A stretch of DNA of 64,000 bases from Glutamicibacter sp. PS. Its GTDB lineage: Bacteria; Actinomycetota; Actinomycetes; Actinomycetales; Micrococcaceae. Both the position numbers and the translations under genes were made by a program. How positions within the stretch are numbered: the first letter of the stretch is position 1; the number at the start of each line of letters is the position of its first letter. The stretch spans positions 1,046,871-1,110,870 of the forward strand of contig JANCMB010000001.1 of assembly GCA_031317595.1 (NCBI GenBank). The letters are read 5' to 3'. The notes beneath the pieces are model-generated. The model was not told the origin of the DNA and ran no database searches. It saw nothing but the letters and a program-made list of their open reading frames with translations. Shown in pieces: positions 49,374 to 58,909 of this stretch.

Positions 49374-49958
49374 ATGAGCTTCCTCTCCCGACTGCGCGAA
49401 GACCTGGCCACCGCCCGTTCGCACGACCCGGCCGCCCGCAGCGACGTGGAGAACTTCTTCGTCTATTCGGGCCTGCACGCCATTTGGCTACACCGTCTGG
49501 CCCACCGCATGTGGCAGAACCCGGCACTACGCTGGCCAGCCCGCCTGCTCTCCCAGGCCAACCGGGCCATTACCGGCATCGAGATCCACCCCGGCGCCAC
49601 CATCGGGCGACGCTTTTTCATCGATCACGGTATGGGTATCGTCATCGGCGAAACCGCGGAAATTGGCGACGACGTGATGCTGTATCACGGCGTGACGCTC
49701 GGCGGTCGTTCGCTGGCGAAGGTCAAGCGCCACCCCACCATCGGTGACCGGGTGGTCATCGGGGCCGGCGCCAAGGTCCTTGGCCCCATCATGATCGGCG
49801 CCGACTCCGCCGTGGGTGCGAACGCCGTGGTGGTCAAGGACGCACCGGAGGGGTCGATCATTACGGGTATTCCGGCACAGAATCGGCCGCGCACCCCCGA
49901 AGAGCGCAAGCCGGCGGTGGATCCGGCCGAGTACATTGATCCGGCGATGTGGATCTAG
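49374..49958 (+). CDS. cysE: serine O-acetyltransferase
   Basis: CysE acetylates serine to O-acetylserine, the committed step of cysteine synthesis. At 194 residues it is the short actinobacterial form. The N-terminal helical part contains the active-site region [20 protein letters not shown], and the left-handed beta-helix has the hexapeptide repeats [20 protein letters not shown] and [20 protein letters not shown]. The C-terminus is short and ends DPAMWI; a terminal Ile is the residue that docks into CysK. A GGTAGA purine stretch precedes the ATG. Confidence 0.96.
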   Translation: MSFLSRLREDLATARSHDPAARSDVENFFVYSGLHAIWLHRLAHRMWQNPALRWPARLLSQANRAITGIEIHPGATIGRRFFIDHGMGIVIGETAEIGDDVMLYHGVTLGGRSLAKVKRHPTIGDRVVIGAGAKVLGPIMIGADSAVGANAVVVKDAPEGSIITGIPAQNRPRTPEERKPAVDPAEYIDPAMWI

Positions 49959-49981
49959 CCACCGTTTCGTTGAAACCCGTT

Positions 49982-50029
49982 AAATAGTTGAGGTCGATGC
50001 CGCTGATGCGGCATCGACCTCAACTATTT
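49982..50029. terminator. bidirectional terminator hairpin, 22-bp perfect stem
   Basis: AAATAG...CCGC (49982-50003) and its exact complement (50008-50029) form 22 bp around TGAT. It separates convergent cysE (stop 49958) and the symporter gene (stop 50055). The stem itself begins AAA and ends TTT. Confidence 0.87.
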
Positions 50030-50054
50030 GCGGCGGGCGTTCGGGCCCTGTGAA

Positions 50055-51338
50055 TCAATCGCCCAGCGTGTGCGGCTCGGTGGTGGTGCCGCTTGCGCTC
50101 TGGATTTCTTCATCTTCCGGGTCCTGCACCTGGGTACCTAGGTGACCACGGGTTAGCTTGTTCATGATCATCGCGATGGCACCGTCACCGGTGACGTTCG
50201 TGGCGGTACCGAAACTATCGAGGGCGATGTAGGCGGCGAACATCAGACCAACCTCGGCCTCCCCGAAGCCCAGCATCTGCGCGAGCAGACCGGCCGCGGC
50301 AGCAATCGCACCACCGGGGACGCCCGGAGCGGCGATCATCATGATGCCCAGCATGAGGATGAACGGCAGGTAGGAACCGATGGACACGTCGCCACCGGTC
50401 AGCAACAGTACGGCAATGGAGAAGCAGGTAATCTTCACCATCGAACCCGACAGGTGGATGGTTGCGCACAGCGGCACGACGAAACCGGCCACCGAATCGG
50501 ATACGCCGTTCTTCTTAGTCGAAGCCAAGGTGACCGGGATGGTCGCGGCCGAGGAGGAGGTACCCAAGGCGGTGAAGTAAGCATCGCGCATATTCCACAG
50601 CGCCTTGAATGGGTTGCGTCCGGTCATGCCTCCGGCCACCGAGTACTGGGCCAACAACACGACCAGGGTCAAGCCGAAGGCCACCGCTGCCACGAGCAGG
50701 AAGCGAGTAATGACCACCACGGCCGCGCCGCTGGCGGAGAGATCCATGAAGATGCCGAAAATGAACAGCGGCAGGGCCGGGACGATAATGCGGCGGATCA
50801 CCGATTCGATAATGGAACGGAACTCCACGGCGCCACGGAAGAGCACGGTGCTGCGGAAAGCGGTCAGCCCAATACCGATAACGAAGGCCAGCACCAGCGC
50901 GCTCATCACACCGATGACCGGTTCAAGGACGATCTGCGTTGCCGAATCTCCGGCGCTGGCAGCCACCGTGACGTAGGGAGTAAAACCGGATTCAGAGCCC
51001 TCGTTGAGGGTTTCGAAGCTCGCCCCCGACAGCGGTGCGGTAAAGAGCCAGCGGCTGACTACATAGGCCAGCAACCCGGCCAGCACGGTGGAACCGTAGG
51101 CGATGAGCGCGGTAATCCCCAACCACTTGCCGGCGCCCTTGCCCAGTTCGGCGATCGCGGGCATCACAAGTCCCAGAATAATCAGTGGCACGATGAACCC
51201 GAGGAAGCCGGAGAAGATCGAGTTGTAGGTCAGGAACAAATTACCGAGCCCGGTGGGCATAATCGGTCCGGTCAAAATGCCAAGGATGATGGCAACGATA
51301 ATCCACCCGAGTAGCGGAATAGATTTCAGGAACTTCAT
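50055..51338 (-). CDS. dicarboxylate/amino acid:cation symporter (DAACS)
   Basis: From ATG 51338 this 427-residue protein has about eight membrane helices and the family re-entrant loops: ALGTSSSAATIPVTL (HP1 serine-rich), AGFVVPLCATIHLSGSMV, GVPGGAIAAAAGLL (HP2) and IALDSFGTATNVTGDGAIA with the substrate Asp/Asn. It imports glutamate, aspartate or C4-dicarboxylates with Na+ or H+. AAGGA lies 5 nt before ATG 51338; the in-frame TTG 51356 overlaps that site and is rejected. The ion and substrate cannot be fixed by sequence. It is monocistronic and divergent from the uvrA-like gene. Confidence 0.92.
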   Translation of the reverse strand: MKFLKSIPLLGWIIVAIILGILTGPIMPTGLGNLFLTYNSIFSGFLGFIVPLIILGLVMPAIAELGKGAGKWLGITALIAYGSTVLAGLLAYVVSRWLFTAPLSGASFETLNEGSESGFTPYVTVAASAGDSATQIVLEPVIGVMSALVLAFVIGIGLTAFRSTVLFRGAVEFRSIIESVIRRIIVPALPLFIFGIFMDLSASGAAVVVITRFLLVAAVAFGLTLVVLLAQYSVAGGMTGRNPFKALWNMRDAYFTALGTSSSAATIPVTLASTKKNGVSDSVAGFVVPLCATIHLSGSMVKITCFSIAVLLLTGGDVSIGSYLPFILMLGIMMIAAPGVPGGAIAAAAGLLAQMLGFGEAEVGLMFAAYIALDSFGTATNVTGDGAIAMIMNKLTRGHLGTQVQDPEDEEIQSASGTTTEPHTLGD

Positions 51339-51496
51339 GATGATCCTTAAAGTCAAAGGGTGCGGAACGCAGTTACCGCGCTAACTACATGTGGCGAAGC
51401 GCACGACTCAACAATGGTAAACAGTGCCGCGCCTAAGCCGAAATCCATGCCCGGGTCAGCGCGGGATTTCGCTACGCACAGCGGCGCCAACCTACT

Positions 51497-51527
51497 GATT
51501 AAGTATCGGGCAGCGATTAAGTATGCT
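51497..51527 (+). promoter_or_regulatory. uvrA2 promoter with direct repeats
   Basis: GATTAAGTAT occurs at 51497-51506 and 51515-51524. The copies fall at the -35 (TTAAGT) and -10 (TATGCT, 51522-51527) regions, 18 bp apart. ATG 51535 follows the -10 by 7 nt, so the mRNA should be leaderless. The repeats could be an operator. Confidence 0.55.
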
Positions 51528-51534
51528 GAGAGTC

Positions 51535-53799
51535 ATGAGCGAACACGCCGCAGATACGCACCAGCACATTCGGATCCGCAAGGCCAGCGAAAATAATCTC
51601 CGTGCGGTCGACACCGACATCCCCAAACGTCGCCTCACCGCCTTTACCGGGGTCTCCGGCTCCGGTAAATCCTCCTTGGTCTTCGGCACCATCGCTGCCG
51701 AATCCCAGCGGCTGATTAACGAAACCTACTCCACTTTCGTGCAGACCTTCATGCCTTCACTGCCACGGCCCGACGTGGAAGTATTGGAAAATCTCACGGC
51801 CGCCATCGTGGTGGATCAGGAACGATTGGGGGCCAATTCGCGCTCGACGGTAGGAACCGCCACGGATGCCTATTCGCTGCTGCGCATGCTCTTCGCACGC
51901 TATTCAACCCCGAGTGCCGGCGGCCCCGGCGCCTACTCCTTCAACTTGGGCGAGGGCGCCTGCCCGGTCTGTGAAGGCTTTGGCACCGAGGCCAGCATCG
52001 ACCTTGACGAACTGTTGTTCTGGGACAAGACCCTGAACGAAGGCGCGATCAACGCGCCGAACTTCGCACCGGGTGCCTGGCTCTTTCAAACCCTGACGGC
52101 CGGAACCCAGGTAGACCTGGACGTGCCCTTGCGGGAAATGGATCCGCAGATGCTGGACCGACTCCTTTACGCCGAGCCGGGCAAGGTCAAACTCAATGGT
52201 GCCAACATGAGCTATTCGGGGTTGGTGACCCGCATCAAGTCCAGTTATATTCACTCGGAGCGGGAAGTGAAACAAAAGCACATCCGTGATTTTGTGGAAC
52301 GGATCTCCACCACTGCCCCGTGCTCGGCCTGCTCCGGCAGCCGCTTGAATGACGCCGCCCGTGCCTCAAAGCTTCACGGGCACGGAATCGCGGAATTGTG
52401 CTCCATGCAGGTCAGCGATCTGCTGGCGATCCTGAGGACTATCGACGAGCCCGGAGCGGTCCCGCTGCTCGAGAAGCTCAGTCTAGTCCTCGAATCCATG
52501 GTGCACATCGGTTTGGGCTATATATCTCTTGATCGGCCGGCGGCCACGCTCTCGGGCGGTGAGGCACAACGCGTGAAGATGGTCAAACATGTGGGCAGTG
52601 CACTGTCCGATGTCACCTACGTGTTTGACGAACCCACCGTGGGCCTGCACCCGCATGATATTCAGCGGATGAACCAACTATTGCTGTCCCTGCGCGATAA
52701 GGGCAATACCGTGCTGGTAGTCGAACACAAACCCGAGGTGGTGCGCATCGCCGACCATGTGATCGATCTTGGCCCCGGGGCCGGGGTGCACGGCGGCACC
52801 ATCTGCTACTCCGGCGATGTGGCGGGCCTGCTCGCCTCGGGCACACGCACCGGAGAGCATTTCACACAGCGGGTTCCCCTCAAGGAACAGGTGCGTACCG
52901 GGCATAACCCGATCGAAATTCGCGGGGCCACCGAACACAATTTGCGCGCCGTCGACGTGGATATCCCCCGCGGCGTGCTCTGCGCTATCACCGGGGTCGC
53001 CGGCTCGGGCAAGTCCTCGCTTATCCATTCCACGGTGGCCAAGCAGGAGGGGGTGGCGGTGGTGGACCAGTCCCCGATCCGCGGCTCGCGACGCAGCAAC
53101 CCGGCGACCTACACCGGAATCATGGACCCCATCCGGGCCGCCTTCGCCAAGGCTAACGGGGTCAAACCGGCACTGTTCAGCGCCAACTCCGACGGCGCCT
53201 GCCCGGAATGTAAGGGTGCCGGGGTAATCTACACCGATCTGGTCTCTATGGCCGGGGTTGCCATCCGCTGCGAACGGTGCGAGGGACGGCGCTTTACCGA
53301 TGAAGTGCTCGAGTACCAGTATCAAGGGCTGAATATCGCCGATGTTCTGAATCTGAGCATCGAACGGGCCGCCGAGGCCCTAGGCATCGCCAAGGCCAAA
53401 CCGATGCTCGAACGTCTCAACCAGGTGGGGCTGGGCTATCTGAAACTCGGCCAGCCGCTGAGCACCCTTTCCGGCGGCGAACGTCAGCGTATGAAGCTGG
53501 CCATCAATTTGGGCCAGGGGGCCGACACCTATGTGCTCGACGAACCAACCACGGGTCTGCACATGGCCGACGTGGACCGCCTGTTGAAGCTACTGGATGA
53601 AATGGTCGACGAGGGCAAAACGCTGATCGTCATCGAACACCATCTCGCCGTCGTGGCTCACGCCGACTGGGTGATCGATCTGGGGCCGGGTGCCGGACAT
53701 GAGGGCGGCACCATCGTCTTCGAAGGTACCCCACACGATCTAGCCGCTGGCAATACCCTGACCGGCATCCATTTGGCCGAGTACGTTGCGGGTGCCTGA
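51535..53799 (+). CDS. UvrA-like ABC protein, class 2 (UvrA2/DrrC-like)
   Basis: From ATG 51535 this 754-residue protein has the two ABC ATPase heads of UvrA: Walker [11 protein letters not shown] and [10 protein letters not shown], signatures [11 protein letters not shown] and [16 protein letters not shown], and Walker [10 protein letters not shown] and DEPTTGLHM. Zinc-type pairs are [24 protein letters not shown] and CERCEGRRF. It is about 200 residues shorter than repair UvrA and lacks the UvrB-binding domain. Such class 2 UvrAs are found with drug-resistance functions (DrrC, daunorubicin). It overlaps the GNAT gene by 1 bp (ATGA), so the two are cotranslated. Confidence 0.9.
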   Translation: MSEHAADTHQHIRIRKASENNLRAVDTDIPKRRLTAFTGVSGSGKSSLVFGTIAAESQRLINETYSTFVQTFMPSLPRPDVEVLENLTAAIVVDQERLGANSRSTVGTATDAYSLLRMLFARYSTPSAGGPGAYSFNLGEGACPVCEGFGTEASIDLDELLFWDKTLNEGAINAPNFAPGAWLFQTLTAGTQVDLDVPLREMDPQMLDRLLYAEPGKVKLNGANMSYSGLVTRIKSSYIHSEREVKQKHIRDFVERISTTAPCSACSGSRLNDAARASKLHGHGIAELCSMQVSDLLAILRTIDEPGAVPLLEKLSLVLESMVHIGLGYISLDRPAATLSGGEAQRVKMVKHVGSALSDVTYVFDEPTVGLHPHDIQRMNQLLLSLRDKGNTVLVVEHKPEVVRIADHVIDLGPGAGVHGGTICYSGDVAGLLASGTRTGEHFTQRVPLKEQVRTGHNPIEIRGATEHNLRAVDVDIPRGVLCAITGVAGSGKSSLIHSTVAKQEGVAVVDQSPIRGSRRSNPATYTGIMDPIRAAFAKANGVKPALFSANSDGACPECKGAGVIYTDLVSMAGVAIRCERCEGRRFTDEVLEYQYQGLNIADVLNLSIERAAEALGIAKAKPMLERLNQVGLGYLKLGQPLSTLSGGERQRMKLAINLGQGADTYVLDEPTTGLHMADVDRLLKLLDEMVDEGKTLIVIEHHLAVVAHADWVIDLGPGAGHEGGTIVFEGTPHDLAAGNTLTGIHLAEYVAGA

Positions 53800-54311
53800 T
53801 GAGTGGTTATCTCCTGCGCCTTCCGGTGGCCGATGACGTGCCGCAGATTGCCTCCCTACTGGTCGAGTGCTGGAAACAAACCTATGCCGACTTATTGCCC
53901 GAGGGGTTTTTCACCAACGAGCACCATGCTTCGCGGGTGCGCCAATGGGAACGCATCACCACCGACCTGAACGAGCGCCCGGAAATGGGGCTGCGCCCCA
54001 TGCTCGCGGTGCTCGGCGAACAAGCCGTCGGGGTGGCGCTCGCCGGACCGCTCCGCTCCGAGTCGGATCGGGCCACCGGGGCCAAGCTGAGCCTGTACAT
54101 GCTCTACGTACTGCGCGAGCACCATGGCACGGGCGTCGGCCAGCGGCTGCTCGACGCCGTTCTGGGGCAAGAACCCACGATGCTTTGGGTGGCCCAGGAA
54201 AATCCGCGGGCCATCGCGTTCTATCAGCGCAACGGCTTCTGCTTCGATGGGCGAACCGAGCAAGACCCTACGGCACCGGCGATCACCGACGCACGCATGC
54301 TTCGACTTTAG
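53799..54311 (+). CDS. GNAT family N-acetyltransferase
   Basis: This 170-residue acetyltransferase has the acetyl-CoA-binding V/L-x-x-x-H-x-x-x-G/A pattern as REHHGTGVGQRLLDAVLG and the C-terminal NPRAIAFYQRNGFCFDG. It would transfer an acetyl group from acetyl-CoA to a small molecule or protein. Its ATG overlaps the uvrA2 stop by 1 bp, so it is cotranslated with a drug-resistance-type UvrA. This suggests that it could modify the same toxic compound. Substrate unknown. A near-perfect hairpin follows the stop by 24 bp. Confidence 0.87.
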   Translation: MSGYLLRLPVADDVPQIASLLVECWKQTYADLLPEGFFTNEHHASRVRQWERITTDLNERPEMGLRPMLAVLGEQAVGVALAGPLRSESDRATGAKLSLYMLYVLREHHGTGVGQRLLDAVLGQEPTMLWVAQENPRAIAFYQRNGFCFDGRTEQDPTAPAITDARMLRL

Positions 54312-54334
54312 CCGAACCAAGATGCGGCAGGAAG

Positions 54335-54375
54335 CGCAATGGCCCGAAATGCATGGAGCATTTCGGGCCATCGCG
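54335..54375. terminator. bidirectional terminator hairpin
   Basis: CGCA-ATGGCCCGAAATGC pairs with GCATTTCGGGCCAT-CGCG with one mismatch and a 5-nt loop; 14 bp are perfect (54339-54352 and 54358-54371). It separates convergent GNAT and gnd. Confidence 0.8.
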
Positions 54376-54385
54376 TTAATTCGAA

Positions 54386-55825
54386 TTAGTGGGTGTCCAC
54401 CGCTTCGACCTCGGAGCGGTCCGCGCTCCACAGCGTATGGAAGGTGCCTTCCTTATCGTTGCGTCGGTAGGTGTGTGCACCGAAGAAGTCACGCAGTCCC
54501 TGAGTCAGCGCGGCCGGCAGGCGGTCGCGACGCAAGCCGTCGTAGTAGGCCAGTGACGAGGAGAAGACCGGAGCCGGGATGCCAGCCTGTGCGGCGATGG
54601 CCACCACGCGGCGCCATGCCGGTACGGCCTTGGCGATGGCCTCAGCGAAGGCCGGGGCGAAGAGCAGATTTTCCGGCTTCTCGGCACCGGAGTACGCGGC
54701 GGTGATGTCCTTGAGCAGGGCGGCACGGATGATGCAGCCTTCGCGCCACAGGCCGGCGATTTCGTCCAGCTTCAGCTCCCAGCCGTATTCGCCTGCAGCC
54801 GAGGTGAGCATGTCCAGACCCTGCGCGTAGGAAACGAGCTTGGATGCGAAGAGCGCCTGGCGCACGTCCTCGACGAAGTTCTCCGGGAGCGTCACCTCGC
54901 TGGTGTTCGCCTCCAGCACCTGCTGGCCCACGGCGCGGATGGAGCGCTGGGAAGACAGCGAACGGGCAAAGACCGACTCGGCGATGGCCGAGACCGGTGA
55001 ACCCAGATCCAGGCCGGACTGCACGGTCCAGCGTCCGGTCCCCTTCTGTCCTGCGGAGTCCTCGATGACGTCGATCAGTGGCTTGCCGGTGGAAGCGTCG
55101 ACGTGGCCGAGCACCTCGGCGGTGATCTCGATAAGGAAGCTGGAGAGCTCGGTGGTGTTCCATTCGGTGAAAATCTTGGCCTGTTCGGCCGGCTCGATGC
55201 CCGCTGCATTGCGCAGCAGGTCGTAAGCCTCGCCAATAACCTGCATATCGGCGTATTCGATGCCGTTGTGCACCATCTTCACGAAATGACCGGCACCATC
55301 GGTCGAGATCCACGCGCAGCACGGGGTTCCGTCATCGGCCTTGGCAGAGATCTTCTCCAGCATCGGGCCCAAGGCCTGGTACGACTGTGCCGAACCGCCG
55401 GGCATGATCGATGGGCCGAGCAGTGCACCCTCCTCACCACCGGAGACGCCGACACCCACGAAGTGCAGGCCCTTTTCGGCCAGTGCAGCTTCACGACGAC
55501 GCGTGTCGGTGTAGTGCGAGTTACCGGCGTCGATGACAATGTCGCCTTCGTCCAGCAGCGGCACGAGCGATTCGATCACGGAATCCACCGGAGCACCGGC
55601 CTTGACCATGATCAGCACCCGCCGCGGGGTTTCCAGATTGGCGACCAGTTCCTCAAGTGACTCGGTGCGAATGAAGTCGCCCTCCGACCCGTGGGCCTCG
55701 AGCAACGCATCGGTTTTAGCCACCGAGCGGTTGTGCAAAGCAACGGTGTAGCCGTTACGAGCGAAGTTGCGGGCGAGGTTAGCACCCATCACGGCCAGAC
55801 CTGTAACGCCAATCTGTGCAGGCAT
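54386..55825 (-). CDS. gnd: 6-phosphogluconate dehydrogenase, NADP-dependent decarboxylating
   Basis: Gnd oxidises and decarboxylates 6-phosphogluconate to ribulose 5-phosphate, giving NADPH. The 479-residue protein has the cofactor motif GLAVMGANLARNFARNG, the substrate loop GVGVSGGEEGALLGPSIMPGG, FVKMVHNGIEYADMQ with the catalytic Lys and Asn, and the C-terminal FGAHTYRR. Residue count fits the long dimeric form. It lies divergent from the FadR-type regulator and near gntK and gntP, so it closes the gluconate pathway. The start ATG 55825 follows a T-rich leader without a clear ribosome site. Confidence 0.97.
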   Translation of the reverse strand: MPAQIGVTGLAVMGANLARNFARNGYTVALHNRSVAKTDALLEAHGSEGDFIRTESLEELVANLETPRRVLIMVKAGAPVDSVIESLVPLLDEGDIVIDAGNSHYTDTRRREAALAEKGLHFVGVGVSGGEEGALLGPSIMPGGSAQSYQALGPMLEKISAKADDGTPCCAWISTDGAGHFVKMVHNGIEYADMQVIGEAYDLLRNAAGIEPAEQAKIFTEWNTTELSSFLIEITAEVLGHVDASTGKPLIDVIEDSAGQKGTGRWTVQSGLDLGSPVSAIAESVFARSLSSQRSIRAVGQQVLEANTSEVTLPENFVEDVRQALFASKLVSYAQGLDMLTSAAGEYGWELKLDEIAGLWREGCIIRAALLKDITAAYSGAEKPENLLFAPAFAEAIAKAVPAWRRVVAIAAQAGIPAPVFSSSLAYYDGLRRDRLPAALTQGLRDFFGAHTYRRNDKEGTFHTLWSADRSEVEAVDTH

Positions 55826-55949
55826 AAAAATAAGTCTCCATCAAATACGGGGAGTTGTGCCGCGCATCGGGCACCATCGACCGTGCCCGCACGGCATCGT
55901 GACGAATCCCAGTCTACCGTTCGTGGCACGCCTTGTCCGGGTCTCTGGC

Positions 55950-55968
55950 AAATAAAACTGGTTTATTT
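55950..55968. promoter_or_regulatory. AAATAAA-ACTGG-TTTATTT palindrome
   Basis: A 19-bp inverted repeat with 7-bp arms in the 199-bp gap between gnd and the FadR-type regulator. GGC-AAATAAA here and GGCT-AAATAAA upstream of gntK (minus strand near 58919) are alike, suggesting a shared site in the gluconate regulon. Confidence 0.45.
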
Positions 55969-56012
55969 CGTGCTTTCCCCGGTGCGGTTCCGGTAATTGA
56001 CGGCCCAGTTAC

Positions 56013-56018
56013 TAAGAT
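56013..56018 (+). promoter_or_regulatory. -10 box of the gluconate regulator, predicted leaderless
   Basis: TAAGAT is followed by 6 nt and ATG 56025. No ribosome site. A TTGACG upstream is too close (10 bp) to be its -35. Confidence 0.45.
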
Positions 56019-56024
56019 TCAGGT

Positions 56025-56762
56025 ATGCCTACGAGTTTGCATAACCAAGTAGTGGAGCATTTGGGCTCCCGCATTGTCGGCGGGGTGATCCCTCAAGGGT
56101 CCATTCTGTTGGCCGCCGATCTGGAAGATCGGCTCGAGGTCTCCCGTTCGGTGATCCGCGAAGCGATTCGTGTCCTGGCGCAGGCCGGGTTGGTTACCAG
56201 CACGAAGCGCGTGGGCATCCGCGTTTTGGCTCCAGAACATTGGAACCCTTTCGATACGCAGGTTATCCGCTGGCGATTGGCTAGCGACCAGCAAGGTGCG
56301 CAATTACGTTCGCTAACCGAGCTACGAAGTTGCGTCGAACCGATGGCGGCCGAGCTGGCTGCGGTGCATGCGCCGGAGGCAATGCGCAAGGAACTGCTCA
56401 TGGTCTCGGCCCAGATGAGCCACTACGGCCGTCAGGGAGATCTGGTCCGGTTCTTAGAACTCGACATCCGCTTCCACGCGATTGTACTGGCCGCCTCGGG
56501 CAACGAAATGTTCGCAACCCTAGCCACCCCGATCGGGGCGATCCTGCGTGGTCGTACCGAGTTAGGGCTGATGCCAGATCGCCCCCACGAAGAGGCTCTG
56601 GCGTGGCATCAGGCCGTGGCCGACGCAATTTCCACCGCCGATTCGGCCGGGGCACGAAAGAATATGGACAGCATCATGCGTCGCACCCAGAACGAGATCT
56701 CCGGTATTTGGCAAGAGGCCCCGCGGCTCTTCCACGATCCAACTCGCCCGCAACGCAAGTAA
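56025..56762 (+). CDS. FadR/GntR family regulator (FCD domain), probable gluconate repressor
   Basis: This 245-residue protein has a winged-helix N-terminus (GVIPQGSILLAADLEDRLEV, then SRSVIREAIRVLAQAGLV) and an FCD ligand-binding domain. Likely metal ligands in the FCD domain are the Asp and His of LDIRFHAIV, with later His residues in PHEEALAWHQAV. It is divergent from gnd and sits between gnd and gntP-gntK, so it probably represses them until gluconate or gluconate-6-phosphate binds; this rests on position. The ATG at 56025 is supported by a -10 box 6 nt upstream. Confidence 0.9.
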   Translation: MPTSLHNQVVEHLGSRIVGGVIPQGSILLAADLEDRLEVSRSVIREAIRVLAQAGLVTSTKRVGIRVLAPEHWNPFDTQVIRWRLASDQQGAQLRSLTELRSCVEPMAAELAAVHAPEAMRKELLMVSAQMSHYGRQGDLVRFLELDIRFHAIVLAASGNEMFATLATPIGAILRGRTELGLMPDRPHEEALAWHQAVADAISTADSAGARKNMDSIMRRTQNEISGIWQEAPRLFHDPTRPQRK

Positions 56763-56791
56763 CCGATCTCGGTTCTACTAGACGGCACAAC

Positions 56792-56843
56792 AACGCGGCG
56801 GGTGCCCGATCTCCTTTTTGGGAGATCGGGCACCCGCCGCGTT
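56792..56843. terminator. bidirectional terminator hairpin, 23-bp perfect stem
   Basis: AACGCGGCGG... (56792-56814) and its complement (56821-56843) pair over 23 bp around TTTTTG. It lies between convergent regulator (stop 56762) and gntP (stop 56879), with TTT after the right arm. Confidence 0.88.
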
Positions 56844-56878
56844 TCTACTATCCGCCGTGATGGGCGGTGTCGTTACCG

Positions 56879-58294
56879 CTAGGCCATCATCGTAGCGATG
56901 GCGTAGAGCACCATGACGCAGGCGAAGCCCACCAAACCGACCAGGCCCTGTCCGACGGTCCAGACGCGCAGCGTGGTTGGCACGTCCATTTGGAAGAACC
57001 GGGAGACCAGCCAGAAGCCGGAGTCATTGACGTGGCCGGCGAAGACGGAACCTGCTGCCAAGGCGAGCACCATCAGCGCGATCTGGAAAGCACTCAGCGA
57101 AGCATCGGCCATGACGGCCGGTTGCACGATGGCAGCGGCGGTGGTCAGTGCGACGGTGGCCGAGCCCTGGGCCAGACGGACGATGGCAGCAATCAAGAAG
57201 CCGGCTACGACCAGCGGAAGTCCAATGCTCTCCAGCGAGGTGGCTACGGCGCCGCCGATACCGCTGGCGCGCAGCACGCCACCGAACATGCCACCGGCAC
57301 CGGTAATCAGGATGATCGAGCACACCGGGCCCAGCGCCGAATCGACAATGGTCTCGATGAGCTTCTTGTCCTTGTTCTTACGGGCACCCAGCAGGTACAT
57401 CGAGAGCAAGACGGTCAGCAGCAGGGCCACTGGAGTTTCGCCGAGCAGACGCAACCAGCGCACCCACGTGGCCTCCGGGTCAACGGCACCAGCTGAGCCG
57501 AGCATGTTCAGCCCGGTGTTGATGAAGATCAGCACCAGTGGCAACAGCAGTAAGCTAAAGACGGCGCCAACGCTCGGGGAGGAAGCAAATTCCTTGCGCG
57601 AGACATCGGTAGATGAGTTGCCGGCCAGAATGTCCGGGACGGCGACGTTGAACTTCTTACCTACGTACTTACCCCACAGGTGACCAGCGACGTACCAGGT
57701 CGGCAGTGCCACGATGAGGCCGAGGACCAAAACCAGTCCGACGTTGGCTCCCAGCAGGCCGGAGGCGGCCACCGGACCAGGGTGTGGCGGGACGAAAATG
57801 TGCATGACCGAGAACGCCGTGGCGGCTGGGATCGCATAGAGCAGCAGGGAGCCGCCAAGCCGACGCGCGACGGTAAAGATGATCGGGAGCATCACGACCA
57901 GGCCGGCATCGAAGAAAATCGGGAAACCGAAGAGCAGCGATGCTACGGACAGAGCCAAGGGGGCTCGCGTCTCACCAAACTTGTCGATCAGCCACTTGGT
58001 GAGCACCTCGGCTCCCCCACTGGTTTCCAACATGCGGCCCAGCATGGCACCGAGACCTACCAGCAGTGCGACACTAGCGAGGGTACTTCCAAACCCGCTT
58101 GTGAGTGTGGTGATAATCGATTCGGCTGGAATGCCGGAGGCGATGGCGGTCAGCAAGCTGACCAGAATCAGCGCTAGGAAAGCGTGGACTCGAAAGCGAA
58201 TGATGAGCAGAAGCAAGACCGCTACGGCGGCCACTGCTAGGCCCAGGAGCGCTGGGGTGCCCAGCGTCCAGTTCATGACGATATCTGTGTTCAT
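56879..58294 (-). CDS. gntP: gluconate permease
   Basis: This 471-residue GntP-family transporter has about 12-14 membrane helices and imports gluconate with protons. Family motifs are FGSTLASVALLVGLGAMLGRM, LFGFPIFFDAGLVVMLPI and the central IPAATAFSVMHIFVPPHPGPV. It lies 41 bp downstream of gntK on the minus strand, so the two are one operon. The start at 58294 is an ATG (MNTDIVMNWTL). It completes the set with gntK and gnd for gluconate use. Confidence 0.95.
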   Translation of the reverse strand: MNTDIVMNWTLGTPALLGLAVAAVAVLLLLIIRFRVHAFLALILVSLLTAIASGIPAESIITTLTSGFGSTLASVALLVGLGAMLGRMLETSGGAEVLTKWLIDKFGETRAPLALSVASLLFGFPIFFDAGLVVMLPIIFTVARRLGGSLLLYAIPAATAFSVMHIFVPPHPGPVAASGLLGANVGLVLVLGLIVALPTWYVAGHLWGKYVGKKFNVAVPDILAGNSSTDVSRKEFASSPSVGAVFSLLLLPLVLIFINTGLNMLGSAGAVDPEATWVRWLRLLGETPVALLLTVLLSMYLLGARKNKDKKLIETIVDSALGPVCSIILITGAGGMFGGVLRASGIGGAVATSLESIGLPLVVAGFLIAAIVRLAQGSATVALTTAAAIVQPAVMADASLSAFQIALMVLALAAGSVFAGHVNDSGFWLVSRFFQMDVPTTLRVWTVGQGLVGLVGFACVMVLYAIATMMA

Positions 58295-58335
58295 GGTCGT
58301 CCTTGATCAGTGAATATATCGAGGGCTGCGTGCAG

Positions 58336-58845
58336 CTAGGCGGATAGCGTGTCGATGACGTACGCGACGATGTCTTCGGGGCTGGCCGAAATATCGGCCA
58401 GGATTGCCGACTCTTCAGCGCCGGGCTCTTCCAAGGTGGAGAGTTGGCTGGTCAGCAACGAGGCGGGCATAAATTCGTGATTGCGCGCCGCGAGCCGCTC
58501 ACTCAGAGTTTCTGGCGTACCGGCAAGGTGTACGAAGCGAGTGGCGGGTTCGAAACTACGGATGAGGTCGCGATAGCTTCGCTTGAGCGCAGAGCAGGCA
58601 ATGACCACGGGGGCACCGGCTTGCTGGCTTTCGGCGAGGGTACGACCGATGATCTCTAGCCATGGCCGGCGATCGGCGTCATCTAACGGCTGACCGGCAG
58701 CCATTTTGGCGCGGTTTGATTCCGGATGAAGGCTGTCGCCGTCAATGAACTCAATTCCTAGGCGCTGCGCAATCATTGCGCCCACGGTCGATTTACCGCT
58801 CCCGGATACGCCCATCACTACCATCGGCGTGACATCGCTCATCAT
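58336..58845 (-). CDS. gntK: gluconokinase
   Basis: GntK phosphorylates gluconate to 6-phosphogluconate, the substrate of Gnd. The 169-residue P-loop kinase has Walker [49 protein letters not shown] and LERL-like LSERLAARNHEFMP, all typical of the family. ATGs at 58845 and 58842 lie behind GGGGAG; the upstream ATG at 58866 has no ribosome site. It is first in the operon with gntP. An inverted repeat surrounds its promoter. Confidence 0.95.
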   Translation of the reverse strand: MMSDVTPMVVMGVSGSGKSTVGAMIAQRLGIEFIDGDSLHPESNRAKMAAGQPLDDADRRPWLEIIGRTLAESQQAGAPVVIACSALKRSYRDLIRSFEPATRFVHLAGTPETLSERLAARNHEFMPASLLTSQLSTLEEPGAEESAILADISASPEDIVAYVIDTLSA

Positions 58846-58873
58846 GCTCCCCACTTCGTCGTGCACTCTTTTG

Positions 58874-58909
58874 TCTTACTTTAGAAACGAATCATGCATA
58901 TAAGTAAGA
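58874..58909. promoter_or_regulatory. gntK promoter flanked by an inverted repeat
   Basis: TCTTACTT (58874-58881) and AAGTAAGA (58902-58909) are exact inverse copies 20 bp apart. Reading toward gntK, one arm covers a possible -35 (TTACTT) and the other follows a possible -10 (TAAAGT) 18 bp away, so a bound regulator would block the promoter. The AAATAAA shared with the gnd region lies just upstream. Confidence 0.5.
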
